From Nymphaea colorata (taxonomy: Eukaryota; Streptophyta; Magnoliopsida; Nymphaeales; Nymphaeaceae): DNA of 64,000 bases. Where the stretch lies: the NCBI RefSeq assembly GCF_008831285.2, contig NC_045138.2, positions 26,941,934 to 27,005,933 of the forward strand, read 5' to 3'. The position numbers and the translations under genes are program-made. Shown one piece after another: positions 38,237 through 51,177 of the stretch (positions are counted from its first letter, which is position 1; each line of letters starts with the position of its first letter). The notes beneath the pieces were generated by a model. The model was not told the DNA's origin and did no database searches. It worked only from the letters and a program-made list of their open reading frames with translations.

Positions 38237-39872
38237 GAGCTGGCGTGCATCGTAGGGCTTGGCCGCTTAGGCACACATCGCCTTGGCCCGAGAGCACCAT
38301 TTACGCAGCCACCGATCCTCCTTTAAAATCCTTCTGATATGTCGGTTATTTATCCTCGCCTGTTCTAGCGATATACCTTTCGCTTGAAAATGAGTATAAA
38401 TTTTGGGTGCACAGAAGGAGCTAATGGTGGAGCTACAGGTAAGCTTATTTGAGTAGAAATTTGTTTAATTTTATGTTAATATTTGATATATTTAATTGTT
38501 TATATATATAAGTGCTCTTAAAAGTATTAAAGATATCAAATTAGTGACTCTCCAGCCAAAATTTTTGTCTCAACTAGTGGAAGGAGGGAACAGAAGCCCG
38601 CACCCTTCTCCCTATCTTTCCGAGTTAGGAGGTTTGTTTTTCAGGGAGTGATGTCTCAGTTATGTTAAAAAAGAGTATAAGTCAAAAGATGAAGGACACG
38701 TATTTTAAAAAATAGATAATATTTTTAGAACATATAAAAGACATGAGTATGAATATTTTATAGAATATGGCAACTCCAAACACGAAGCACCACAACAATT
38801 TTTTTCATCTCTAACAGGAAAGATAGAATTACAATGGTGGATGAGGGCGGGGGGGAGAGGAGAGAGAGAGGTATGTCATGTTTTGGAGTTGGTACAAAAA
38901 GTTCCTTTTGATATAAGTGTGTTCTTTTTAAAGCTTAATCTGCTTTATAACATAATATAGTTTAAGGGTCAATAGTTTTCACATGGCGATTTCTTGATGA
39001 CATGCTAATTTCGTGTACTGTAACATTCGTTTAATATCACTTTCGGAGACGTTTCCAATAAATGCCTTCAAGTGAAAGGTTTCAGAGATTCGAGTCCTTC
39101 ATCTTACAGTTTTACGCCATTAGATCATCTAAAAGTTAAAACATCCTTCGTGAAACCTGCGAAGCGACCAAGACTAGGCAACGCTACGCAAAAGTGATCC
39201 CTCTGTCACTAGGAAAAAGTAAAATAAAAGAGAGAAGATCAATCTTAACCCTTCTTAGTGTTGGCAAGGAACATGCGGGTTTCAACGAGACCACCGTTGC
39301 CTTACAATCCGCCCAGGTAAAAAGCTAAGCTGCTTGGGCAAAGCTTTTGCTTCAGCTAACTGACGTTTCTGGGGAGTAAAACCATGAAATAGTATCACCA
39401 ACTAATTCTATTCAGCATGCAGCCTACGCAGAATACATTTACGCCCCCCAGACGTGAAAGTAAACATTTATTGCACTCGTAAGGACTTCAGACAGTTTTT
39501 TATATCAAGAGCTATATCTTGTGATATTAAGCATCAAACATCATTAGTGAAACAGAATTCGCAGTTGGGATAATTTAAGCAAAAGCATCCAACGAAAGAT
39601 CCCCAAAAGCAAGCCTTAAGCATTAAACTGACACGTAACTTGGGCCTGGGAGAGGAGTGTGGTCAGCTGAAGTAAAGAGTCGACATTCCACTGCCACAGA
39701 TTTGTTACAATTCATTCACTCAATGTGTTTACATGGATATAGCCTAAATGGCAGTTACTCGTGCTGATAAATCATTGTTTGCTGACTATTATCAAAACAT
39801 CAAATCTACACTATAGAAAAGTTAATTACTATACAGCTAAATCGCCAGAGTCTGAGTTTTAGAGCTCGGGTT

Positions 39873-42800
39873 TCATGATCCCACCGCTTGAGTGACACCC
39901 TTAGCCTTAGCTGCAGCAGCTGCAGCAGCTGCGGCAGCTGCTGCTGCTGCTGCTGCAGATGCTGCTGCAGAAGGTGTAGCAGAAGGAGGAACATCTGCAG
40001 TCGAGGAGTTGGACTGCAAGGGTGCTGCCTGCTGCAGTTGCTGCTGCTGGGAATTGACTTGGGCCAGCAAAGACTTTATCTGGCTACCTGTCAGGGTTTC
40101 ATGCTCCAGAAGCGCATTAGCAAGTGCATGGAGCTCCTTACTGTGAGTGGTCAATATAGTCTTCGCATTGTTGTAAGCCCTATCCAAAAATTCCCTCACT
40201 TCCTTTTCAATTACCAGCCTAGTTTCAGTGCTCATGCTCTTCCCATTGTCGTCATAGTCATGGGTAACCAACCCCACTTGCTTGCTCATTCCATACTTAG
40301 TAACCATTGCCCTAGCCAGAGAGGTGGCCTGCTGAAGATCAGAAGTAGCACCAGATGTAATCTCACTCTCTCCAAATATGAGCTCCTCTGCAACACGTCC
40401 ACCCATGCAAACATCCAACCTTGCCAGCATCTGCTTCTTTGAAATGCTTGTCTCATCTTTTTCTGGTAACTGAGCAACCATGCCAAGAGCCATTCCCCTG
40501 GGAACAATTGTAGCTTTGTGCACAGGAAGGGCGCCATCAGTATGGATAGCAACTAGAGCATGACCACCTTCATGAAAGGCCGTCAGCCTTCTTGACTCTT
40601 CAGAGATTACAGCCGACTTCCTTTCACTGCCCATCATGATCTTGTCCTTCGCATACTCCAAATCAGCCATACTGACAGCTTTGGCACCATCCATTGCAGC
40701 TTTTAGGGCAGCAATATTCACCAAATTTGCTAGATCTGCTCCAGAAAATCCAGGTGTTCCTCTAGCTATGATCATGAGATCTACATCATCTGATTTCAAG
40801 ACCTGAGTAACTAGAAATTAGGACTAAAAACCAAACAACAAACAATCTTAAGAATAACCGTTTAATATAGGATAGAAGATACCTTTGACATGTGTGACTC
40901 CATAATTTGCCTGCGCCCTTCAACATCTGGATTTGGGACCACAATATGACGATCAAATCGGCCAGGCCTAACCAGTGCTTTGTCCAAAGACTCTGGAAAG
41001 TTGGTTGCAGCAATTACAATAATACCCTCATTTTGTTTGAAACCATCCAATTCAACAAGTAACTGATTCAGTGTCATCTTCATGTACTGTTGATCTTTTG
41101 GGTTACGACTTCCTCCTATTGCATCAATCTCATCAATGAAGATAATGCAGGGAGAGCGTTTTTTTGCTGCAGCAAACAGGTCCCTCACCCTCCGGGCTCC
41201 GACACCCACAAACATCTCTTCAAATTCACTTCCACTGCATGAAAAAAAAGGCACACCAGCTTCCCCTGCAATTGCTCTAGCTAGCATGGTCTTTCCGGTA
41301 CCTGGTGGGCCAACAAGCAAGACACCTTTGGGAAGCTTCCCTCCTAATCTAGTGAACCTCTGCAGAAATAATAGACAAGAACAAAATAAATGTGTGCTGC
41401 TCAAGAAGTGAATAAAACCATTGAGGCAGAGAAACCCAGACAATACTAGCATCTTGCAGTGCTTAAGATATCTTTAAATGTTTCGTGCCGACATGGTAAA
41501 GCTTGTCATACGGAACTTGTTGTTTCAGCATCGAACTGCCCAGAGAATAATGCATTCATATTACATTTGTAGATGAGTACATTTTGTATGGTTCCATGGA
41601 GATGTACAAACACATTAAGCAAGTACTACCAAGTGGAATGATGGAATATTAGGCAGGAAACTTTTTGATTTTTTAACTTTTGTCACAGTCCTATCTCTGA
41701 CTAAGATGGCCAGAGATCAACAATGTCAATGGTGGAAACAAAAAATTCTTCAGTGGTAATAGACAAAATAATCTTCACAATCTATTCAACTTGATCAGGC
41801 ACCCTACAGCTTTCTTTGTGGGTATTGCATATGATCCATGAAAACATGGAATTATCAACCAAAGAAAAAGAAATGCAAAAACTTTCACATAAGCTATGAG
41901 ATATAAACAAAGCAGATATATGAGGTCATAATCTTAAGTGTTCAGTACATTGATAGACAATATTTTTAGAATAGGTGATATTATTTAAAAAAAAACAGAA
42001 CAAACCGCCAAACCAGGGGCCCGAGCCCAGGAGTGGGTCGGGTTGTTATAAACTTATAACAATTGCATATTTTATTTGAGAAATACAAGAACAAAAGAAA
42101 AGGAAGAAGAGTCATTACCTTGGGATCTCGAAGGTAATGAACAATTTCCTCCAATTCGGCTTTTGCCTCATCAACACCCTTCACATCATTAAATTTTGTG
42201 TTAGATTCCATACTTGGCTGCACCTCTTCATTCAGTCCAAGCCCTATAAAACATAAAAAGATGATATGGATGCTTCATTCAACAAAAACAGTAAATGAAG
42301 CAACAGCCATCTATAAGCTGAGATGCACAAAACCTTTGCTGATTCCCCGATCTTCAATGAGCGCACCAACACCAGAAATAAGGAGGAAAGCTAATGCAAT
42401 TGTTCTGAAAGTCCGCCACAACTGGTCTTTGAAATGGCCACCCTCTGCTGTCACCATGTGGATAGGAGCGTTGGCAGTGCCAAGAATACCATCTTTTGTA
42501 GGTTTCCCCACATTCCTAAGGGCTGCAAGACTTGCAACACTTTCTTCTTCCCTTGCTGAGTTGGAAATTCCTACAAGTAGTACTTTTCATCAGTTGAGAA
42601 AGTGTTATTTTTGTAAATGAAACTAGAAAACATCCACATAGGTCTACACAAAAGAAAATCAAAATTTATTTTTAAACAAAGAGCTCCACTACTTAAAAGA
42701 CAAAAATATTTACAAAATGGACATCAAGCTTGTGGCAGATTCTATGGATTTGAACCTAAGTCACAGCATACCTGCCTGTAAGAAGTAACAACTAGAATTT

Positions 42801-43342
42801 TTGGGGTCTTGCCTCAATGACCATTGGTGGAGGTAGCAGAAGCATGACAAGGATGATAGGCTCAGATTTTCAGCTAGCCCAGTGAACTTTAACCCATCAA
42901 AAAAGGCTCATGAAGCTGGTCACTGTGGTACATAAAATGTCCAAGTATGGTTTGATCCTTTACAAACCAATGGCTGCCTAACATTGCATCTGCTTGGGAA
43001 ACGAGACCCAAATTTCCAGAACATAAACGTAACAAAACAGGGGGGTACCAGGTTAATCAAACCAAGAATAACAATATGGACTTAGGTGGTCTTTGCCACT
43101 CTAGAAAAGCACTCATCGTGAATTTGTCATTTCCTCGCCAGATATCATAGATGGTTTCAATATGAATTTATCTTGCTTACTCTACAGACAGAATAAATTC
43201 CATGCTTAGAAAAGATTAAGGGGAAGGAAATATATGTACGTTCCTAAAATAAATCTTGAAATTAAGCTGCTCTACAATATCTTAAGAGAGAAATGAGTAT
43301 CACTGTATCTCTTAAAACTTAAAAGTATACATACATACATAC

Positions 43343-43424
<82 letters not shown>

Positions 43425-46400
43425 TATGTATTATGTATGTATATAGATATATAAAGGTATCGATGCAACTGATGCAACCAAAATGAACTAGGAACTGAAC
43501 CATAAAATGGTTATCTTACTATCCCACAGGCCACAAGCATACATGAAGACAGAAATATTTTTTAGATTACTACCATAAGTTAGTTAATTATTACCATGGC
43601 AAATAGTTCATCCCAGACTCGAAAAATAGAATCCAAAGTTTTGGTTTAATTTACTTAATTACTCAGCAATCCCAATCAGAACCATGAACACAATGTTATA
43701 TCTTACATGCTATGATGCTAATAACAGCAGGAATGAGGCAAGAACTTCAGAGTTACTAAAGGAAAGATTTATGTGAAAGAAGAATGAAGCTGGTAAAAGG
43801 AAAAAATAAAGCTTAAAACGGATATAAAAGAAACATTATTATAGACAAGATAAAAGGAAAAGGTAATAATTCAACAAAAACAACTGAGTGTTTGTAGATA
43901 AGCTATGCGAGAAATGTCAAATCATGAGTTACACAAGCACAGAGATGCACCTCACACATTCAGTCCACCACTATAATATCAAGGCCGTGAAGCTAGTGGG
44001 GCTCTGTGTGTCTGTACATATTATGAAACATATATGTACATATATACAAGATATATATGCAACTGAATTAGAGCATTAACATGAAAAAAAATGTCCATCC
44101 CAACACTTGTGCGTGAGTTGGCTCCGGTGCAGTGGCCTATTTGGTGAGTCTGTGACAGCTACCAGGACAGCCACTGATCAGTAGGTGATACATATCAGAA
44201 ATCAGATACTAACATGGCAGACTTCCTTGTTAAGGGATTATTTCACTCCTTATAGAATTGTTGACTTCGATTAACCTAACAACCAACCTTCTCAGTCAAA
44301 AGTGCATCTAGGCAGGTGCCTACACACCCACCTTGGCCTGGACTCCACCTCTTTGACTATGCTTAAGTATCTAGGAGCCAATTTAATAAAATGTTCTAAA
44401 ACATCACTAGATACCATTTGATATTGCCTATATAACACCTTACCATAACTCTAATAAAAATCCCTTCAATAAATTAATTTACATTTGAAGAATATATTAT
44501 GTGTTTGTATAACTAAGAAACTTATTATATATATAGGTGTGTGTATATATATATATATAGACACACACACAGAGCTGTATCTCCACACCCAAATTTTCTG
44601 AAAATGTTTCACGTCAATTTCTGAAGACTCTGAACCAGGTGCACCATACTCATGTCTGCACCGGAACTCATGTGACAGATTTCCGATGTATTTCATGCTC
44701 ATATAACAGTGCAGATTGTTATGTCACTTTTAGCTATATGGGCATATTATTAATATTTGAATCTCAAAACACATCCATCCAATAAGTTTAGAATATGCCC
44801 AAATGAATACAAGACATTGATTTGAGAGACAGATACTGCATATCGGAATGCCCAATAAGTAAACTATTAATTCATTTATCTATCGTATGAAACTCCAACC
44901 ACAGAAACATTTGAACTTATCATTTCAATACATACCTCTTTGCAACGTCTTTAACAATGCACTTTCGTCCAACCTATCAACCTTAACTAATGCTTTAACA
45001 TATTCAGCAAGAGCTAGCTGATTTGAATGAAGAGAAGGCTGGCTCTCAAATAATCTAATCACTCCCTCTGCATCAGCACGGTAAAGCTCTTTAAGTAGTG
45101 ATACATCATTTGCCCCATCTGAATCACGCACCCGACGGGCAAGATTTCCAACATAACTTGACTGAAACCTTTCTTGAATGCCTAAAAATGGAGTCCCTGC
45201 AAAGGAAAGCATGCATAAAGCTTTTCATCTTTTGCTTTAAAACAACTTATAAAATATCTAATCGCTTTAAAAGCAGAACCATAGGTAAGCCACTGCTACA
45301 CAAACACATGTATGAACAATGAGAAGCTGAAAGCAAAAAAAGGAGGAGGAATCTGAAGACAAATTTGTACATACTAGCAGAGCCTTGACACCTCGATACA
45401 ATAAGTGAAGGTTTAACTTGATATCCCCTTAGGCATGGCAAATCCCACTGTTGTCTTGCGACCTGTTTGATGAGACATGTAATCAAATGTGAGAATAAAA
45501 CCAACTGCACAAAAGAAAACTGCAGAAACATGAATGCGAAACTAGAGAAGAATTTATAATGTTGGATTCCAAATAATTTGGCAAATTCAAAGCTAATTTT
45601 ATTGAGAATAATGTACACGTTGCAGTTAAGCATATTGTCATCTTCCAAGTACAAATCATGAGAATTTGATAAAACTTTCTGTATCAAGTTCAAGAGAGCA
45701 ACCTTCCATCTACCAAATTGCAGTGAGAAAGTACTTCAAAGACATAAGATGAACAAATTCGCATGTCACAGAGATAATAGGCTCGTGGACATGAATAAGA
45801 TATAATAAGAACCTAAATTTTTCTTAAGGAACAGATATGTATGTAAGACTAGATATTGAAATCCCATATGGTTTCCTCAATACCGCTGGATCTATCGATG
45901 GCCTTGAATCCTGAATTAACTTCTTGCCTCTTAGAAGTTTAAAAATCAGCAAATTTGCAGCTTTACAATGGCTAACAAAAACTACTCAACTTTCAAAATA
46001 AGGAGAAAATGAAGAACAATAATCCCATAAGAAGGGATAAACATGCTGCTAGAATGTACGGATTCTTAAGGCGTATCACCGAAACCTGTTTTACTAATTT
46101 CTGGAGCCGTCAGGTAAGCGATATAGCCATTCTTCATAAAACCAAGGACAAGTGAGCAAAGAAAAGAAACCCAAAAATGCAACGATGGTCGTCCAAGACG
46201 GAGTAAGTACCCTGCGTCAGAGATATTCAAGGGAAGCGATATCTCCCAATTAAGACCCCGAAAATAATCCCAAGACAAATAACAAAAAGAAAAAAGAGCT
46301 AATTGGTCATTAGAATTATAGATTTGGGCTCCAATCCGGTACTCCTTAAGATAAAAGGAGAAGAATCAATTAGGGCAAGCATTCAAACAAACATAAATTC

Positions 46401-46737
46401 ACCCATGACATCACCGCGTAGATTCTATTGGCTGAGATTTAAGCATTAAACACCATAGTCCACTTAAAGAACCAAGCATCCAAAGAACACGAAACGAAGT
46501 GGCTTAAATCGCGAAATAGAAACAATAGCAACCCGGAAACCCCCCAGATAAAGCAATCCATGTATTATTTAGCAAGCTCGAATCACCAACGGAGCTCTAC
46601 CATTCATCCAAAATCCGATCCCCAAAAAGGAGGAAAAAATGGTTAAGAAGACCTAAACGAAAGAGAACCCCTTAAATGATTTGGGTATCAAGGAGGGGAG
46701 AGAGACCGACCTGTGTGAGAAGGCGCCTCCACGCCAT
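39873..46737 (-). CDS. FTSH4: Mitochondrial i-AAA protease FTSH4 type
   Basis: A 714-residue ATP-dependent zinc metalloprotease in seven exons, transcription order: 46711-46737, 45375-45462, 44936-45196, 42334-42570, 42119-42243, 40883-41359, 39873-40802. All are GT-AG and in frame. The N terminus MAWRRLLTQ and the Arg-rich, acid-poor next stretch fit a mitochondrial presequence. One membrane segment is near 180-197 ([18 protein letters not shown]). The AAA domain has Walker A GPPGTGKT at 263-270, Walker B IIFIDE at 318-323, and the second region of homology around [17 protein letters not shown]. The peptidase zinc motif is HEGGH at 482-486, with Gly where most FtsH proteins have Ala. The single membrane span and C-terminal Gln- then Ala-rich tail match plant FTSH4, an inner-membrane protease facing the intermembrane space that limits oxidative damage. 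The tail ends [13 protein letters not shown]11 is the alternative but lacks this poly-Ala tail. Confidence 0.95.
42011..42056 (+). repeat. Repeat fragment shared with 48757-48802
   Basis: In FTSH4 intron 5 (between exons 5 and 6), a segment running from AAACCAGGGGCCCGAGC to GTGGGTCGGGTTGTTA closely matches the segment at 48757-48802 (AAACCAAGGGCCCAAGC to GTGGGTTGGGTTGTTA). The wording resembles the ends of plant LTRs, but a complete LTR was not delimited. Confidence 0.5.
43326..43440 (+). repeat. Long TACA/TA microsatellite in FTSH4 intron 3
   Basis: TACA units (43326-43355) pass into about 34 TA units (43353-43420), then GATGTATG-type repeats. It lies in the 2.4-kb intron between exons 3 and 4. 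The opposite open frame of Tyr-Ile repeats is an artefact. Confidence 0.97.
44528..44572 (+). repeat. TA/CA compound microsatellite
   Basis: Short TA and CA runs in FTSH4 intron 3, unrelated to coding sequence. Confidence 0.8.
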
Positions 46738-48756
46738 CGCCGCCCTTCAGAGACCAACCTCAACAGCCAGAATTTGGGGGGAGACCAAGAAGGGATATTG
46801 CGAAAGGGAGACGGCAGCAGCGCGTCACGAAGAAAGTGAACCGAGGCGCTGCTCCTGTTTAGGGGTTCTGACGGCGGAGAAGAGACGGGACAAAGTGAAG
46901 GTTCTGGAAGCAGGATCGAGTGGCGTAGGTGAAGGAGGAGGTAGAGGAGGAAAGAGGAGCAAAACTGAGAAGACTTCGGGGGCAAAGATAGGCGAAGAGG
47001 GGAGGACCAATAATTTCTGCGTATTTTATTAGATGAATGTTCCTCTCGCTCTCTCCCCTGCACCCACCAGCACCACTCCACACATATGAATGCCGGTACG
47101 CACACCGCACACGCACTTGATTGGCGACCAGAAACCCGCTTCCCCTTTCGCTTCCTGTTACGATGCACAAATGAGCCGGGCTTTGGTCGAGCATAATCTT
47201 AACGGGCAATAGACCCGATTCGGATCTTATGTCCGACTGAAATTGCTTGAAAATGTTATACATCCAAAAATATTAACTTCACGGAATTCAAATTTAAGAA
47301 ACAATATGTATATCCGATTCAATTTCGGCTTTAGTTGTTACTAAATGTTATATAATCCAACATTTTATACATTTTGAAAGTTGGCTCTAATATGCAATAA
47401 TGTGGTTCAGACTAAGTTGTGCATTTAAAAGTTAAACTCAAATCAGATTTGGTTGTCAATTTAAAAGTTAAATTTGGATAAAATTCAGATTTTGCATTTA
47501 ACATTTAGATTAGGATATGGTATTAGACCTTTGTTGTTGCTAATATTTGAATGTGGATATGTAAACATCCAACAAATTGGATATAGTAAAGGGTACATCA
47601 GGTTCAAATCTGATCCATTAATATCTCCATTAATAGAGATCAATGTGCTTATTTTTATGTTTTTGTATAGAATAATGAGTCAGAGATTTGGTGGTATTAG
47701 GCAATTGTACTTCTCAATCAAATGTTGATAACACTATGAGGCCTTATTAGAGAACGAACCTTCACAGTTGAACTAAATTGGCTCGTAAGAAACTCGTTCA
47801 AGCTTTGTTGATTTGGTAGACCAGCCATTGACTCACTTACTACCGGAGTCCATAGTTAAGTGTACATCCCTAAGACCTGAAGTCCGAGCTCTAAGAGTAG
47901 TGAAACCGTACTCCTGGAGATTAGTGATGACAATAAGAGAGATTCGTTGTGAGTTTTTAGTCTTCGAATGGTCAGTGAGCATCGTCATTTCAGCAACACT
48001 CCTGGCCTCCATTGATATGAAGCCTTTCATGCCCTCCTCCTTCCAATTCAACTGCTGAAACCATCATCTTCTTCTTCTTCCGGTGATTAACAAAGCAGTT
48101 CCCATGATTTTTTCTCCTTGCAGATGATGTTGGTTACTTGCCCGACTTCCATGTTAAGCATGAGTTGATCTTCTTCCTTGGATCATTTCATTGCTCTAAA
48201 AGGAGACAGATTAAGCGCACCTTCCACATGGTTTGCTTGGCTTTCTTTAGGCTTCCTCCTCTTGTTTCTCAACATCCACAACTTCCAAATAATTATCGGG
48301 AAGCTAGTCCTCCAGCATTTGGCTATTCTCTACAGTTAGGCGGAGTCCTAAGCAAGGAACTTTTTTGAGTTGCACCGAGATGTGAATCCGCACTCCTTGC
48401 CCTCAGGGTCTAGGGCTCTTTTGAGGCATAAATGGTTTTACGGTACAACCACTACGTCATGTTTGTCGGCATTTGCAGCTAAAGGATCAATAGCATCAGG
48501 ATTCAAATGGAAGATTGCACGATCACGTGATACAACACCCCCCTCTTTTTGCAGCACAAATGGTTGATGCACCGAGAATTCGAAACGGGAACTCAACGCC
48601 TACCAGCCTCTATAATACCCAAAACATTTAGTCTCATATTGAATATTGTGAGGGATCTTAAAGGGCTTATAAAGAAAGTTATTAACTAGATTGTTGTCCT
48701 GGTTTCTAGTCTTTTTGGGGTTGAGGCCAAAACTGCTAAGGGGTGGGTTGGGTCCA

Positions 48757-48802
48757 CGAAACCAAGGGCCCAAGCATAGAAGTGGGTTGGGTTGTTACAG
48801 AC
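48757..48802 (+). repeat. LTR-like repeat fragment shared with 42011-42056
   Basis: This is the second copy of the segment described at 42011-42056, with about 80% identity by eye over 44 bp. It follows a stretch (48600-48750) that reads like LTR sequence. No intact reverse transcriptase or gag was found nearby. Confidence 0.5.
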
Positions 48803-49469
48803 TCCACCCCAACTATTGCGCCAACCCTCTTGCCAATGAACGTTATTTTAAATTAAATGATGCATGGTCCATCCCATATCAGACTCATCCAAACGCCACC
48901 ACCCATCTTTTTTGTATGCTTTTAAGCAACCACAAGTGTGGTTCCCTTGAATGCAACGCTCAGCATGCCATTTAGATGCACTAAATGGGATTGCAGCTCA
49001 TGATCAGGCACAACCCATATGGCACACAGAATTGCCATATTGGAGGTTGGGTTTTTAAGTCAATTCTCTCTTCTTGCTCACTCTTGCAACGGATTTTGAA
49101 AACCCAACTTTCGAAATTAGCATGAAAAAGAGAATTCAAGTTAAATATTTCATATGATCCGTTATTTATAATTGTTATATATGTGCTAAACTAGAGTTAT
49201 ATATGTTTGGGCAGAACTAATATTGTCAGGGGACGTTTAAACAAGTCAATGGTAACATATTTAATGCATATTTGAGATAAAACGCTCCGTCGCACGATGT
49301 TGCATGCATGCAGAACACCGCATGGTTCTCAGGTTGTCTTTATGTATTCTTCCTGCACCAACTACAAGGTTGGGTGAGGCTTGGTCGTGTTGCATGTTTA
49401 TAAGCTTAACACACACACATATATATATATATACAACTAGTCACAAGTAGGTATGTCAACGAGTCATAT

Positions 49470-49800
49470 ATTCTTAACTGTATCTCTTTATTTGGATATT
49501 CATATATTCGGATTTAAATTCAGGTTCAAATATCAATGAAAAAGGTCATATCCAAATTCAACTTTGAAATCTGATTTTACTATTTAAATCTGATGTTTAC
49601 ATTTATGTCTGAATCCAAATTTTGAATCGAATTTGGCTGATTTTCATAAAGTAAGAGCACCGAATTTAGGATATTTAGTTAAAACTAAATATGATCTGAA
49701 TCCAAAGCTAGAATGTGATCGAATGTCATTTCTTAAATCTGAATCCAATTTTTTTTTTTCACATTTGATTTTTTTGAAATGGTAGGGTTGAATATCTTAT
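49470..49800 (+). repeat. AT-rich dispersed repeat, copy A
   Basis: Repeated wording such as GATTTAAATTCA, AATCTGAATCCAA, GTAAGAGCA and GATCGAATGTCATTTCTT. The same landmarks in the same order occur on the minus strand at about 61220-61570. A looser relative appears at about 47240-47640. No coding capacity is evident, so it is probably a non-autonomous transposon family. Confidence 0.55.
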
Positions 49801-50498
49801 TCAAATGAAATATATTGACATCAATAGTTACAAGCAGGACTTTTTAACTTATCCCATGTTGACATATTGGAGGAACAATTTTTGGTTCACGGATAGTTTT
49901 CATCGTGAGCAAACCAAATGCTACGCGTATAAATTAAACTTAATTACATGTGGACAATATTTAGCAAAGAGTCCACCACAGTGGGTTTCCAAAAAAAAAA
50001 AAAAAATCGAGTTCCTATGCCCTGATCATATATACATTCAAATAAGAGATTTAAGCCACTCAGATTAAAATGAAAAAATATTAACATTTGATAGGAAAAA
50101 AATTGTGTTCCTGAAGTACAGTTTTCCGAAAGCACGTCTCTAGCACCATGTCTTGTTCCAATGTGCATGGTAAGATTAGATGTTTGTTTTGAAGTCCAAC
50201 AATAAAATGCCGAAAATAATAACATGTCCTTTGCAATAAGAACATAGTTTCTAAAAGCATGTGTACCAAGTGCACATTTCTTCCTTATCGAATGTCTTCT
50301 GAAGGTTAAGCATGTTATGAACATGAAGACTAATAACTATTAGCTGCTGTTGTTTGTTTATTAAGATGAAGGTAAAAATATTTGTTTTCAGCCAGAAAGA
50401 GGCATCAAAACTTTGAACTGCTAATTATATGAGCCCCACATTATACAATTTCACTTGTATCAAAGAAGAGGATACCGGATAAAGTATAACTTTGTTTA

Positions 50499-50526
50499 TA
50501 TATATATATATGTGTGTGTGTGTGTT
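50499..50526 (+). repeat. TA/TG microsatellite
   Basis: A TA run joined to a TG run in intergenic DNA. Confidence 0.9.
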
Positions 50527-51046
50527 GTGAGAGAGTTAAATGCCTGGTTTTAACTTAACGAAAAGGAGAAGGATAACAAGGAAGTAAAAACTTTTCAGTT
50601 TAATAATGTAGATGTTATATCTTATCTAGTGTACAGCTGATTTTTTTAATAAAATATGCAGAAATTGCCCCGAAACAAACGAAGAAAAATTACAGAAACC
50701 ACATAAATCTAGACGGACAATAAATCATCGCCCAACTTTTCAACTTGTTAAGAGTCAACAAATAAACACTCGCCTTAGGAAACAAATCCTCAAAGAGCCG
50801 GCTCTAGATAGAAAAATTAAACTAATAAAAAACATCTCCAAAAAAATTAGAAAAAAGTAAATTAATTAGAAGGGTAATTTTGTAAATTACACTGTCACTT
50901 TAGTCATCTCTATAAAGAGGTTCTTCTTAAAAAAAAATCCTTAAACTAACATGATTTGTTATTTATGGCCAAAACTTTAGCAGCTTTTTGTAATTTGAAG
51001 AGCTTGTCCTAATGCTGAAACATATGTGTATATATATATATATATG

Positions 51047-51177
51047 TAAAATGACCAAAATACCCATGTCTTCCAATCTATATATATATATATATCCAAA
51101 TCCAATCCTGCTTAAAGGATGATGCTTTCTACATTATGCGGCTAACATTGGAAGACATGGGTATTTTGGTCATTTTA
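51047..51177. repeat. Perfect 31-bp inverted repeat, 69-bp loop
   Basis: The left arm (51047-51077) and right arm (51147-51177) are exact reverse complements, including ACATGGGTATTTTGGTCAT. Pairing continues outward for six more bases if one bulged base is allowed. The loop contains a TA run. The GGGTATTTTGGTCATTTT wording is common in the termini of plant DNA transposons, so this may be a small MITE or a nested pair of termini. Confidence 0.75.

Larger units (their letters stand above)
38142..39872. other. Intergenic space between MSI4 and FTSH4
   Basis: A 1.7-kb interval between two co-oriented minus-strand genes, holding the MSI4 promoter and FTSH4 3' UTR. The middle is AT-rich with no recognisable gene. 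Confidence 0.65.

Noticed and set aside
39888-40442. 184-codon plus-strand Cys/Ser-rich frame opposite the FTSH4 last exon
   Set aside because: It is the antisense of the poly-Ala and peptidase coding region; its Cys runs come from the GCN repeat read backwards.
42735-42790. B-box-like GTTCAAATCC on the minus strand in FTSH4 intron 3
   Set aside because: Isolated motif with no cloverleaf or A box; insufficient for a tRNA or SINE call.
47813-48368. Adjacent open frames suggestive of a degraded retroelement
   Set aside because: I could not recognise gag, protease, reverse transcriptase or integrase motifs in any frame. Only the short LTR-like segment downstream is reported.
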